DNA of 64,000 nucleotides, taken from Neisseria sp. Marseille-Q6792 (GTDB lineage Bacteria > Pseudomonadota > Gammaproteobacteria > Burkholderiales > Neisseriaceae). Below the pieces are notes generated by a model. It saw only the letters and a program-made list of their open reading frames with translations, made no database searches and had not been told where the DNA came from. Positions 17,079-25,506 of the stretch are shown one piece after another. Location: assembly GCF_943181435.1 (NCBI RefSeq), contig NZ_OW969598.1:1240001-1304000 (forward strand). The letters are read 5' to 3'. The position numbers and the translations under genes are program-made. Positions within the stretch are counted from its first letter, which is position 1, and each line of letters starts with the position of its first letter.

Positions 17079-18664
17079 ATGTATCTGCTGCCAGACAACC
17101 GCCAGTGGGACTCCGACTATTTCCATACCTTGATTAGCGACAAACACATTATTTCCAGCAGTGAAGCTAAAGTCATACGCGAAAAACTCACCCATGCGAG
17201 TGCGCTACCGCATCTGGACAACAACTACGACTGGGCGACACTCTGTATAGGCTATTGCTTTGCCAAAGGATGGGCGCAACAGCCGGAAAAATTGACCGCT
17301 GCCCCCGATACCAAAGGCATCGATATCCCGTCTTTCCAAACCTGCTTTCAAGACCATTGCGGCTGTGGCTCGCCCTACTGAGCGAGACCCTGTTCCACAT
17401 CAGGCAGGGTAAACCGGCGGGAAAAGATGATTTGTATAAACTGATTGCCGACCTGTGGCATACCGGCGCGCTTGGTTTGCATGCGTTTTGGGAACGTTGC
17501 AGACAATTCAAACCTGATGACGATTTGGCGCAACGGCAGGCCTTTTTGAACGAATTGGCCGAATTGGCAGTTAAAAACAGCAGAGGACGGCAAAGCATGG
17601 GGAAAAATTCTTTTTCAGACAGCCTTCACGCGGAAAATACCGAGACACCCGATGCAGCATGCATCAAACTCAAAACCGCACTGGACAAAACAGTCGGCAA
17701 AGGCGGTACGATACAGCCCGAATACGGCGGCGTGCGCTATGACTGCTTGCGCGTACAGTTTGACCGCTATGTGGATTTGGAAAAATACCACAGCCAAATT
17801 TGCTCCGAATTGGGCATCGGCGATAACGAAATGCGCTGCGGGCGCATATGCGGTGAAGCCAACACTTGGCACATCAATATCCTGCGTCCGCAAGATACTT
17901 GGCGGCAATATGGACAAGATGAGTTTCAGACGGCCTTGCAGCAATACCGCGCATCGGCACGGCAATTCAGATTGCCAGTGTGTATCGGTTTGGACGAACG
18001 CGGCGAACCCGTGTTTCAAGATTTTGCCACCGCGCCGCATGTGATGGTAGGTGGGGAAACAGGGTCTGGGAAATCAGTACTAATTCGCTCAATGCTGGCT
18101 TCCCTGTTCGAACTCGCTCCTCAGAATGAAACGGAAATCGTCGTGTGTTATTGCAAAGTTTCTGCGGATTTCGCCGTCTTCAAAGACCGTCCGAATTTAT
18201 GGCAGGGGCGCATAGTCAGCGATGCGGAAGAAGCTGCTGAAATATTGTCGTCTTTTGCTGACGAGATGGATAAACGATACCGCCTGATGGACGAATACGG
18301 TGCGAAGGATATTGCAGAAGTCCCACAGCACGCCCGTCCAAAATATGTTGTTATCGTGATTGACGAACTGGCCGACCTTATCGATGTCAGCAGTGAAGCG
18401 GAAGGGCATTTGGTACGGCTGGCACAAAAAGCACGCTCCGCAGGAATGTATCTGTTATTGGCAACGCAACGCCCCGATGCGAAAACACTCAGCGGCCGCC
18501 TACGTGACAACCTGCCAACCAAAATCGCGTTGAAAATAGGCAAACGCCAGTCTTCCGAGATTATCTTGGGTGAGCGCGGTGCCGAAAACCTGACGGACAA
18601 AGGCGATCATTTGGTCAAATGGAACAATGGAGTGGCGCAGTTTTTGCACGGGTATAATGTATAA
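17079..18664 (+). pseudogene. DndE-FtsK/HerA-type fusion protein (frameshifted)
   Basis: The first frame (17079-17381) gives a DndE-like domain, with SSSEAKVIREKLTHAS and YDWATLCIGYCFAKGW. The next frame, open to 18664, continues LWLALLSETLFHIRQGKP, then after a linker an FtsK/SpoIIIE motor with Walker A GGETGSGKSVLIRSML, Walker B YVVIVIDELADLID and LLLATQRPDAKTLSG. Frames switch near 17358 in a CATTGCGGCTGTGG context, consistent with loss of one G. Restored length would be about 528 residues. DndE proteins are usually about 110 residues, so a fused motor is unusual. It overlaps no neighbour and starts 15 bp after dndD. Confidence 0.78.
17925..17936 (-). other. AG-DUS dialect uptake sequence inside dndE-ftsK
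   Basis: TTCAGACGGCCT is the reverse complement of AGGCCGTCTGAA, the AG dialect of the Neisseria uptake sequence. A second copy, on the plus strand, lies just past the gene at 18695-18706. I found no ATGCCGTCTGAA within the dnd genes. Confidence 0.8.
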
Positions 18665-18710
18665 TTTGTTCAACCATCCTTTGCATAGTCTAACAGGCCG
18701 TCTGAAAACT

Positions 18711-18770
18711 TTGAACTGCACCCCAAAAGTTGGACATCCCCCCAACTCACAAGGTGCAGTTTTTTTATGA
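18711..18770 (+). terminator. Nested stem-loop terminator / IS3-like end fragment after the dnd genes
   Basis: AACTGCACC (18714-18722) pairs with GGTGCAGTT (18753-18761), enclosing a second pair AGTTGG/CCAACT, and is followed by T7. The motif TGCACCCCAAAAGTTGGAC resembles left ends of IS3/IS150-type elements, and ATGACCAAATGA after it could be the start of a lost transposase. It would terminate the dnd operon in either case. Confidence 0.6.
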
Positions 18771-18776
18771 CCAAAT

Positions 18777-18837
18777 GAGACCTTTGCAAAATTCCCCAAA
18801 ATCCCCTAAATTCCCACCAAGACATTTAGGGGATTTT
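18777..18837. repeat. Truncated copy of the palindromic MITE-like element
   Basis: The sequence repeats the left 35-bp arm, the 12-base centre and the first 14 bases of the right arm of the element at 13107-13188, then stops abruptly. The next bases belong to the AraC-family remnant. It has the same orientation as the left copy. Confidence 0.85.
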
Positions 18838-18838
18838 C

Positions 18839-19066
18839 CATGAGCACCTTCTTCCGGCAAACCGCGCAAGCCATAATCGCCAAACCGGCGAAACCGTCGC
18901 TGGAGGCCTGCGCCGCCTGTGGCTGGAACACGCGCTCGCCTTCATCGAATCCGGCAGCACCGTCCAAGCCGCCATGCACTTTTGCGGCTACCGCCACGCG
19001 GGACGGCTCAATGAAGCGTTCAGGCGGCATTACGGATTTTTGCCTTCGGATGCGAAGAAGTGCTGA
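18839..19066 (+). pseudogene. 3' remnant of an AraC-family regulator (mpeR-like)
   Basis: An open stretch ending in TGA at 19064-19066 encodes the C-terminal HTH of an AraC-type regulator: GGLRRLWLEHALAFIESG, STVQAAMHFCGYRHAGRLNE and AFRRHYGFLPSDAKKC. There is no start codon and the upstream two-thirds are missing, replaced by the truncated palindromic element. MpeR, an AraC regulator of pathogenic Neisseria, is remembered as lying next to this prolyl oligopeptidase gene, so identity with mpeR is likely but inferred. The fragment cannot make a functional regulator. Confidence 0.75.
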
Positions 19067-19108
19067 TGGGGCCGGCGGCATAGATATTTTGATTTGAAAC
19101 AACCATTA

Positions 19109-19150
19109 AAAAAGGTCGTCTGAAAAAGCAGTTTCAGACGACCTTTTTTC
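19109..19150. terminator. Bidirectional terminator formed by inverted AG-mucDUS
   Basis: AGGTCGTCTGAA (19113-19124) and its inverse TTCAGACGACCT (19133-19144) are flanked by A6 and T6. The AGGTCGTCTGAA dialect is the uptake sequence of the N. mucosa group rather than the ATG form used elsewhere in this window. It separates the convergent AraC remnant and the prolyl oligopeptidase gene. Confidence 0.8.
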
Positions 19151-19179
19151 ATTCGCGGCAGCAGTGCCGCTACCCGCCC

Positions 19180-21195
19180 TTACCCCAAAAATTCTTTGAG
19201 AAACAATAAGACACACGCCATTTCGTCGGAGGATTCGCGTTGCGTGCCGTTGCCGGTATGGCCTCCGCCGTCGGGCGAGTAGAGCCAAGATTGCGGCGAG
19301 GTTTCGCGCAGTTTGGCGTAGAACTTGAGCGCGTGGGCGGGATGGACGCGGTCGTCGCTGAGGCTGGTGGTAATGAGCACAGGCGGATAATCGATGCCGT
19401 CTGAAAGATTGTGATACGGCGACAATTCGCCCAGCCAACGTTTGCAGACTTCGTATTTTTGCGGATTGCCGTATTCGTCCGTCCAGCTTGAACCGGCGGA
19501 CAGCAGCGGATAACGGATCATGTCGGTCAGCGGTACTTCGCACACCAGCGCGCCTATGCTTTGCGGTTCGCGCACGAAGGCGGCGGCGGTAATCAGGCCG
19601 CCGTTGCTGCCGCCCTGCAAACCGATGTGCTCGGGCGAACTCATGCCGCGTTCAGACAAATCGCGCACGACTGCCAATAAATCATCAACGCTTTTGTGTT
19701 TGCTGATGCCCTGCGCCGCCTGATGCCAGCGCGGGCCGAACTCGCCGCCGCCGCGTATGTTCGCCAATACAAAGGCGTTGCCCTCTTCCAACCAGTATTT
19801 GCCGATGCTGCCCAGATAATGCGGCAGCTCGGGCACACCGAAACCGCCGTAGGCATAAACCAAGGTCGGCGTATCGGGCGCGGCGTTTTTGCCGACATGG
19901 AAATAAGGGATGCGCTCGCCGTCGGACGAAACCGCCCAAAACTGCCGCACTTCGATGCCGTCTGAAACAAACTGCTGCGGCTGACGGCGCATGACGGTCA
20001 GTTCCATCACGTTCAAATCCAACGCGAACAGCGTCAGCGGCGTGGTGAAATCGCTGGTGGCAAGGTAAACCACGTCGCCGCCCCACGGCTGGTCGGTCAT
20101 TTCCAACGCACCCGAAGGTAGGCGCGGCAACTCGGCTTCCTGCCATTTGCCGTCGGCAAAACGCCACGCTTTCAGACGGCCTTGTACGTTTTCCAGCAGG
20201 CTCGCCACCACAAAACGCTTGGTCGTTTCCACGCTTTCCAATGCCTGCGTTTCATCGGGTGCAAACAAAAGCTGCGCCACGCCTAATTCGCCGCGGTTTA
20301 ATTTTACTGCCACCAATGCGCCGCTCGGATAGCTTTGGTTCGCGCGGTGCCAGTCTTTGCGCAATGTCAGCAAAAGATGTCCCGCCAGATAGCCGACCAC
20401 ATCGCAATCGTTGGGCAGGTTTAACGGTTTCGCCTCGCCTTCGGCTGAGACCTGCAAATAGGTTTTGGTGTAAAAACCGTCAGACGCTTCAATCAAATCA
20501 ATCGGCGAACCCTGCGGATCGAGGTAACGCCACGCGTTCACCATCATCCCGTCTTCGCCGATTTGGTACACCGGCAGGCTTTCCTCGAAACTTTTGCCGC
20601 GTTCCACCAGCCACACTTCGCGCGGATAGCCCGATTCGGTCAACTGCCGTTCGTCCCAAGCAGGACACACCCACACGCTGTTTTCATCGCGCCACGACAC
20701 ATGGTTTTTGCCTGCCGGAAAGTGAAAACCGCCTTCTACCAATTCCCCTGCTTCCAAATCCACTTCCAGCGTATAAGCCGTATCGCCGCCCGATTTACTC
20801 AGTGTTAACAACGCGCGGTTGGGCTGTTCCACCAAGTGCGACACGCCGCCTAGATATACATCGTCGCCAAGCAATTCGTCGAAATCCGCCACCGAAAACA
20901 GGATTTTCCACTCGGGATAGCCGGAACGATACGTCGCTGCGGTACACACGCGGTACACGCCCTTCGGATATTCTGCGTCCTGATGGAAATGGTACATCCG
21001 CGCGCGGTGTTCCTGACAAAACGGAATTTGCCGCGTGTCCTGCAATTGCGCCAAAATGCCGTCGGACAATGCGCGCGCTTTATCGTTGTCCAAAAAGCGC
21101 GCACGCGTTTCAGCATTCGCTTCAGCAGCAAAGTTTTGCGTTTCGGGAAATTCGAGATTTTCGAAATGGAGATAGGGGTCGGGGTAGGATTTCAT
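19180..21195 (-). CDS. Prolyl oligopeptidase family serine peptidase (S9A)
   Basis: This 671-residue protein has a beta-propeller region (about 70-400) and a C-terminal alpha/beta hydrolase domain. The nucleophile lies in LQGGSNGGLITAAAF, the aspartate in TTSLSDDRVHPAHALKF and the histidine in DGGGHTGNG. S9A peptidases cut peptides after proline and are usually cytoplasmic or periplasmic; no signal peptide is seen. The ATG at 21195 is preferred over a TTG just before it. The gene shows ordinary GC content and is intact. Confidence 0.92.
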   Translation of the reverse strand: MKSYPDPYLHFENLEFPETQNFAAEANAETRARFLDNDKARALSDGILAQLQDTRQIPFCQEHRARMYHFHQDAEYPKGVYRVCTAATYRSGYPEWKILFSVADFDELLGDDVYLGGVSHLVEQPNRALLTLSKSGGDTAYTLEVDLEAGELVEGGFHFPAGKNHVSWRDENSVWVCPAWDERQLTESGYPREVWLVERGKSFEESLPVYQIGEDGMMVNAWRYLDPQGSPIDLIEASDGFYTKTYLQVSAEGEAKPLNLPNDCDVVGYLAGHLLLTLRKDWHRANQSYPSGALVAVKLNRGELGVAQLLFAPDETQALESVETTKRFVVASLLENVQGRLKAWRFADGKWQEAELPRLPSGALEMTDQPWGGDVVYLATSDFTTPLTLFALDLNVMELTVMRRQPQQFVSDGIEVRQFWAVSSDGERIPYFHVGKNAAPDTPTLVYAYGGFGVPELPHYLGSIGKYWLEEGNAFVLANIRGGGEFGPRWHQAAQGISKHKSVDDLLAVVRDLSERGMSSPEHIGLQGGSNGGLITAAAFVREPQSIGALVCEVPLTDMIRYPLLSAGSSWTDEYGNPQKYEVCKRWLGELSPYHNLSDGIDYPPVLITTSLSDDRVHPAHALKFYAKLRETSPQSWLYSPDGGGHTGNGTQRESSDEMACVLLFLKEFLG

Positions 21196-21389
21196 CAATA
21201 TGCCGTCTGAACAGTAGAAGGCGGATTATATCGGAAATTCAGGCAGATGATGACGAAGGCAGTTCAGGATGGGAGGAGGTCTTGTTTGCCCGATAGGCGG
21301 CAGGTTTGACAATGTCTGTTTTTGATTCCCACCCTGCAAAGATTTAAACGACATGCCGTCTGAAGCAGCGTTCAAACGGCATGGCGTTT

Positions 21390-21824
21390 TTATAAGAGCG
21401 TGAGGTAGAAAAGCTGCATGATAAGGACAATAAAGGCAAATAGGGCTGCAATAGTCCAGTTGAACCCTTCCTGACGGGCGGACGCGGCGGGTGGTACGGC
21501 AACCTGCGGTGCGGCAGCAGGGGCGGCGGCAGGTGCAGGCGGCGTATCGTGCAGGGTTGTACCGCCGTTGAGGATATCGGCGATTTCGTCGCGGGAAATC
21601 TGTTTCTTGCCAATGGCGTGCGTGCCGATGCGGTGAACGAGTTTGACATCCGAAACAGCCTCGGGCAAATCGTTGAATATAGGTTCTTTCGTGCTTGCCA
21701 AATGGTCTTTGGCTTTAAACATCCCTTCGCATTTTTGGCAGACGACGAAGCCTTGGGCGACATTGAGCTGGGTTTCTTTGACCCAGAGACGGGTTTTGCA
21801 GTGGGGGCAGAAACAGGCGGGCAT
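21390..21824 (-). CDS. Zinc-ribbon membrane protein (MJ0042-type)
   Basis: This 144-residue protein begins with two CxxC pairs, CFCPHCKTRLWV and CQKCEGMF, forming a small zinc ribbon (residues 4-35). A charged middle and a proline/alanine-rich linker (about 95-118) follow, and one C-terminal membrane helix (FNWTIAALFAFIVLIMQLFY). The zinc ribbon resembles the MJ0042 domain at the start of beta-proteobacterial membrane proteins of unknown function. Adjacent to pyrE on the same strand. Confidence 0.75.
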   Translation of the reverse strand: MPACFCPHCKTRLWVKETQLNVAQGFVVCQKCEGMFKAKDHLASTKEPIFNDLPEAVSDVKLVHRIGTHAIGKKQISRDEIADILNGGTTLHDTPPAPAAAPAAAPQVAVPPAASARQEGFNWTIAALFAFIVLIMQLFYLTLL

Positions 21825-21897
21825 AGTATTTCCTCGTGTATGTCAGGTTTGATGCCGTCTGAGACGTAAGGTGGTTCAGACGGCATATGCTTTGTTT

Positions 21898-22539
21898 TTA
21901 TTCTACGCCGTACTGCCGACGGTAGGCTCGGACGGGTTCGAGGAACTGTCCGAATTCGGGGTTGTTTTGCAACAGGATAAACAAATCGTTCAGGCTGGCG
22001 ATGGGGGCGACGGGCAGACCGTATTGTTTTTCCACTTCCTGAACCGCGCTCAATTCGCCGGTGCCTTTTTCCATGCGGTCGAGCGCGATGGCGACACCGG
22101 CGGGGGTTGCACCCTCCGCTTCAATCAGTTTGATTGATTCGCGTACGGATGTGCCAGCGGAAATCACGTCGTCGATAATCAGCACGCGCCCTTTAAGCGG
22201 CGCACCGACCAACACGCCGCCTTCGCCGTGGTCTTTAGCTTCTTTGCGGTTGTAGGCAAATGGGACGTTCACGCCTTTTTCCGCCAGCATCATTGCAGTT
22301 GCCGCCGCCAAAATAATGCCTTTGTAGGCGGGGCCGAACAGCATATCGAATTGGATGCCGCTTTCAATGATGGATTGTGCATAGAATTTTGCCAGTTGCA
22401 GCGTGGACAAGCCGTCGTTAAAGAGGCCGGCATTGAAGAAGTAAGGCGACTGCCGTCCTGCCTTGGTGGTAAATTCGCCGAATTTTAAGACGTTTTGGGC
22501 GAGGGAGAATTTAAGGAAATCTTGGCGGAAATCGGTCAT
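21898..22539 (-). CDS. pyrE: Orotate phosphoribosyltransferase
   Basis: This 213-residue enzyme joins orotate and PRPP to give OMP in pyrimidine synthesis. It has the PRPP-binding motif VLIIDDVISAGTSVRE (about residues 118-133), the flexible loop with AYNRKEAKDHGEGG and the N-terminal GRQSPYFFNAG. Length is normal for proteobacterial PyrE. Translation starts at ATG 22539. Confidence 0.96.
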   Translation of the reverse strand: MTDFRQDFLKFSLAQNVLKFGEFTTKAGRQSPYFFNAGLFNDGLSTLQLAKFYAQSIIESGIQFDMLFGPAYKGIILAAATAMMLAEKGVNVPFAYNRKEAKDHGEGGVLVGAPLKGRVLIIDDVISAGTSVRESIKLIEAEGATPAGVAIALDRMEKGTGELSAVQEVEKQYGLPVAPIASLNDLFILLQNNPEFGQFLEPVRAYRRQYGVE

Positions 22540-22600
22540 TTTTTGCTTTCTGTCAGGTATTGCGATGCAGTTGTGATTCTACCGCCCCGTGCGGCCTGCT

Positions 22601-23341
22601 TCAACTGCCGCCTGCCTGCAAGGCGTGTTTCAACTGTTTCAACACCTGCCAGTTTCGGGCTTTAAGTTCGGGTTGGCGTAAAAGTCGGGCGGGATGGTCG
22701 ATGATGAAGAAGGGACGGCTGTCGCACAAAGTTTCAATCATCGTTTGCCGTTCAGGCTGGACAAAAGCCTGCCCGAGGAAAAGGACGGCCGGGGCGCGGC
22801 AGCCGTCGAGTTCCCTGGCGATTTGACCCAGCGCATTCGCGATGGCCTGTTCAGACGGCATCGGGCTGCCGACGGCGGCGGTTTTCACCCAGCTGGTCTT
22901 GTGTACATAAGCGGCATCCAGTCCTACGGCTTTGAGTATGTTGTCAAGCAGGACACCCGCTTTGCCGTGGAACAGCTGCCCGTAAACCATATCCTCGGTC
23001 GGCGGGCACAGGCTGACGACGGCAAGTTTGGTTATGCCCGAAGTGGCGGGAACGGGGGCGATGCCGTCTGAAACGCCGGGCAGAGGCGTTTCGGTTTCAG
23101 GCGCGGGTTTGCGCGTATGTACGGCGGTTGTTTCCAACACTTTCATGGTTTTGAGCCGTGCCTGACCGGTATGCTGTTCGGACGGACGCTGCGGAATGCT
23201 GAGGACGGTTTGCTTTTGCGGGCGGATTTGTGTCGGGCTTCCCGGCAATGTTGCTGACGGCAGAACGACGGCTCCCCGTTTCAACCACATCGGACCCAAA
23301 CCCAAGGCTTCGTGCAGGTGGAGGTAGCGCGCGCTTAACAT
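22601..23341 (-). CDS. Uracil-DNA glycosylase superfamily protein, divergent family 4-like
   Basis: This 246-residue protein keeps the family 4 layout in its second half: TEDMVYGQLFHGKAGVLLDNIL (two segments), VGLDAAYVHKTSWVK, FLGQAFVQ and DHPARLLRQPELK. It lacks the four cysteines that bind Fe-S in canonical family 4 enzymes, and GEAPG is replaced by SLCPP. The first 100 residues are low-complexity. It overlaps the rimI stop by seven bases (ATGTTAA), so it is translationally coupled in a tsaB-rimI-UDG operon. Glycosylase activity is uncertain. Confidence 0.75.
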   Translation of the reverse strand: MLSARYLHLHEALGLGPMWLKRGAVVLPSATLPGSPTQIRPQKQTVLSIPQRPSEQHTGQARLKTMKVLETTAVHTRKPAPETETPLPGVSDGIAPVPATSGITKLAVVSLCPPTEDMVYGQLFHGKAGVLLDNILKAVGLDAAYVHKTSWVKTAAVGSPMPSEQAIANALGQIARELDGCRAPAVLFLGQAFVQPERQTMIETLCDSRPFFIIDHPARLLRQPELKARNWQVLKQLKHALQAGGS

Positions 23342-23775
23342 ATTTTCTCCATTAAGACGGCATCTTCGGTTTTACCGTCGGCTGTACGGTAATAGTTTTT
23401 CCGCCTGCCCGCAATGCTGAAGCCGTGCGCCGCGTACAGTGCCTGTGCGGCGGTGTTGCCCGCGCGGACTTCGAGCAGCAGGCGTTGCGTGCCTTCGGGC
23501 AGGTTGGCGAACCAGTATTCGAGTAGGGCGGACGCAACACCCCGGCGGCGGTATGCAGGAGCGGTGGCAATCAGGTGCAGTTCGGATTCGTCGGGCAGGT
23601 TCTGCCAAACGATAAAGGCGGCCAACCTGCCGTCTTTTTCCGCAAGGAAAACCTGTTCGGACGGCGAAACCAGTGCGGACTCAAATTGGCGTTGCGTCCA
23701 TGCGGACGGGTTGCAGACGGCATCGAGTGCGGCCAGCTCCTCGCAATCGGCATAAACGGCACGGCGGATGTTCAC
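23335..23775 (-). CDS. rimI: Ribosomal-protein-alanine N-acetyltransferase RimI
   Basis: This 146-residue GNAT acetyltransferase has the acetyl-CoA loop ATAPAYRRRGVASALLEYW (about residues 70-88), followed by LLLEVRAGNTAAQALYAAHGF, a RimI signature. RimI acetylates the N-terminal alanine of S18. The start is GTG at 23775, overlapping the tsaB TGA by four bases (GTGA). A longer upstream frame is only a shadow of tsaB. Cotranscribed with tsaB and the UDG-like gene. Confidence 0.9.
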   Translation of the reverse strand: MNIRRAVYADCEELAALDAVCNPSAWTQRQFESALVSPSEQVFLAEKDGRLAAFIVWQNLPDESELHLIATAPAYRRRGVASALLEYWFANLPEGTQRLLLEVRAGNTAAQALYAAHGFSIAGRRKNYYRTADGKTEDAVLMEKIC

Positions 23776-24449
23776 GGACGCGCCCTCCGTTCCGCCTGTT
23801 CTTTGGCAGTCAGGGCGATTTTGTTGCGGACGTAGAGCAGCTCGGCGTGTGCCGCAGCGACGGCGGGAAAACCGCCATCCGCCGCCAGATTGAGGAAGTC
23901 GGCAGCGGTCGGCATATCGGGTTTGCCTGAGAAGGGCGGACGGTTTTCCAGCGCGAACGCATTGCCGATGCCGTCTGAAAAGGCGCATCCTTCCGGCAGC
24001 CGGATGTCTGCCGCCCGACCGACCTGATAATCGCTCAAACGGCGGCAGTTCAGCGTATCGAACCATGCATAAAACACTTCGCCCATACGTGCGTCCGTAG
24101 CGGCAAGGATGCAGCTTTGCGGCGGCGGCAGCGAGGCAGCGGCATCGAGCGAGGGTACGCCGATTAAAGGAGTATCAAACGGCGTTGCCAAACCTTGCGC
24201 CACGCCGATGCCGATACGCAGTCCCGTAAACGCGCCAGGGCCTTTCGCATAAACAATCGCCCCCAAATCGGCGGTGGTAATGCCTGCATCGTGAAACAAC
24301 GTGCGGATTTCCGGCAGAATCAGTTCGGACTGGCGGCTGCCGGCCTCCTGATGGAACAGGCGGGTTTCGCCGTCGGCGCGCAGCGCGAGCGACAAATAGG
24401 AAGTTCCGGTATCGACGGCGAGGACGGGGCGGTTGAAATCGGCTTGCAT
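23772..24449 (-). CDS. tsaB: tRNA threonylcarbamoyladenosine biosynthesis protein TsaB
   Basis: This 225-residue protein with an ASKHA-type fold begins with LAVDTGTSYLSLAL and carries YAKGPGAFTGLRIGIGVAQGLA (about residues 68-89), the TsaB signature. TsaB partners TsaD and TsaE in making t6A37 of ANN-reading tRNAs. It heads the tsaB-rimI-UDG operon with overlapping stops and starts. An internal DUS codes for MPSE-like residues on the opposite strand. Confidence 0.93.
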   Translation of the reverse strand: MQADFNRPVLAVDTGTSYLSLALRADGETRLFHQEAGSRQSELILPEIRTLFHDAGITTADLGAIVYAKGPGAFTGLRIGIGVAQGLATPFDTPLIGVPSLDAAASLPPPQSCILAATDARMGEVFYAWFDTLNCRRLSDYQVGRAADIRLPEGCAFSDGIGNAFALENRPPFSGKPDMPTAADFLNLAADGGFPAVAAAHAELLYVRNKIALTAKEQAERRARP

Positions 24450-24534
24450 GGTGTGGTTCTCGTTGGTTCAGACGGCATTATATAGTGAAATCGGCTTGCC
24501 TGCCGTGCCGTCGTGTCCTAGGGCGGTATGGCGC

Positions 24535-24582
24535 AAAAATGCCGTCCGAACGGTAAATTATCGTGTTCGGACGGCATTTTTC
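24535..24582. terminator. Terminator built from a variant DUS pair
   Basis: AAAAATGCCGTCCGAACG and its inverse CGTTCGGACGGCATTTTT (with a one-base offset in the stem) form a hairpin after fhbp. The CCGTCCGAA form differs by one base from the standard DUS. Confidence 0.75.
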
Positions 24583-24587
24583 AAATG

Positions 24588-25427
24588 CTACTGTTTGCCG
24601 GCGATGCCGATTTCGTGAACCTTTTCCCCTATCTTCACGGTTGCCGAGCCGGCGATTTCTTGGGCGCGGTCGCCGAAAAGGGCGAGGTGGTAAGTGCCTT
24701 TTTCTTCGCTGCCGTAGCGCGTGTCGCCCAAAATGACGGCGTGTGATTTTTCATCTGCTTTGAGTTCGGCGGAGGCCAGATCGACATTGAGTTCGGGCGT
24801 TTTCAGGTGTTCGATTCTGCCGTAACCCTGTTTGTTGGTAAAATCGATGGTGTAGTGCAGCCTGCCGTTCGGGTCGTCGGAGCTGAATGCTTTGCCGTGA
24901 TACTCGGCTTTGCCGCCGGGCAGTTGGTTGAAGGCGGTATGTTCTCCGCCCAAACCGCTGACAAGGAAGGAGCGTTGGTTTATCAGGCTGTCGATTTTGT
25001 CGGGGTTGTTGATTTTTTCAATCTGTAGGGCAACGACGGCGGAGTGGTTCTGTTTGTATATTTGAAATTCGCCGCTTGCCAGCGTGATGGTTTGTCCGTC
25101 CACTTCGATTTTTTGCACGAAGTCGAAGCGGCTGATTTTGTCGTTCTTCAGTTTGCCCGTGTTGAGGCTGTTGTCTTTGTCGCCGGCTTTGAAAGTTTTT
25201 TCCGCACCTTGTGCCGACAGGGTCAGTGTTCCGTTTTGGGGAATGGAGTCTTCCAATGTCAGGGATTTCAAACCTTTGTCTTTATGGTCGAGCGGTGCGG
25301 TTAGTGCATCGGCAAGCCCCGCGCCGATGTCGGCGGCGACACCTCCGCTTCCGCCCCCTCCGCTGCTGCAGGCGGTCAGAATCAGGGCGGCGGTCAAAGA
25401 AAGGCAACAGAAGGTAGTTCGGTTCAC
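24588..25427 (-). CDS. fhbp: Factor H binding protein, variant 3 / subfamily A type
   Basis: This 279-residue surface lipoprotein binds human complement factor H and is a vaccine antigen. The signal peptide ends with lipobox LTAC, then [18 protein letters not shown]. The [20 protein letters not shown] and [20 protein letters not shown] segments and the C-terminus [15 protein letters not shown] are of the variant 3 type (from memory). The start is GTG at 25427, eight bases or so after AGGAGC; a longer frame lacks a ribosome site. The lipobox is intact, unlike the gonococcal homologue. Confidence 0.95.
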   Translation of the reverse strand: MNRTTFCCLSLTAALILTACSSGGGGSGGVAADIGAGLADALTAPLDHKDKGLKSLTLEDSIPQNGTLTLSAQGAEKTFKAGDKDNSLNTGKLKNDKISRFDFVQKIEVDGQTITLASGEFQIYKQNHSAVVALQIEKINNPDKIDSLINQRSFLVSGLGGEHTAFNQLPGGKAEYHGKAFSSDDPNGRLHYTIDFTNKQGYGRIEHLKTPELNVDLASAELKADEKSHAVILGDTRYGSEEKGTYHLALFGDRAQEIAGSATVKIGEKVHEIGIAGKQ

Positions 25428-25506
25428 AGGTTTGCTCCTAGTCATACGCAGAATAGATAATATATAAACATTTTGGTTATGGTATCTTTTTTTGCATACT
25501 GCATCA

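Noticed and set aside
13696..17381. Programmed frameshifting as the explanation for split dndC and dndE-ftsK
   Set aside because: No slippery heptamer or downstream pseudoknot is seen at either junction, and dndC also lacks residues before NDPPWGG, which points to deletion.
18840..19097. 85-codon plus frame starting MSTFFRQTAQ
   Set aside because: It is out of frame with the AraC-type HTH translation that explains this stretch much better.
20241..21296. Long plus-strand open frame (351 codons) opposite the prolyl oligopeptidase gene
   Set aside because: It is antisense to an intact gene with full catalytic motifs, is rich in R and P as expected from a shadow frame, and has no ribosome site.
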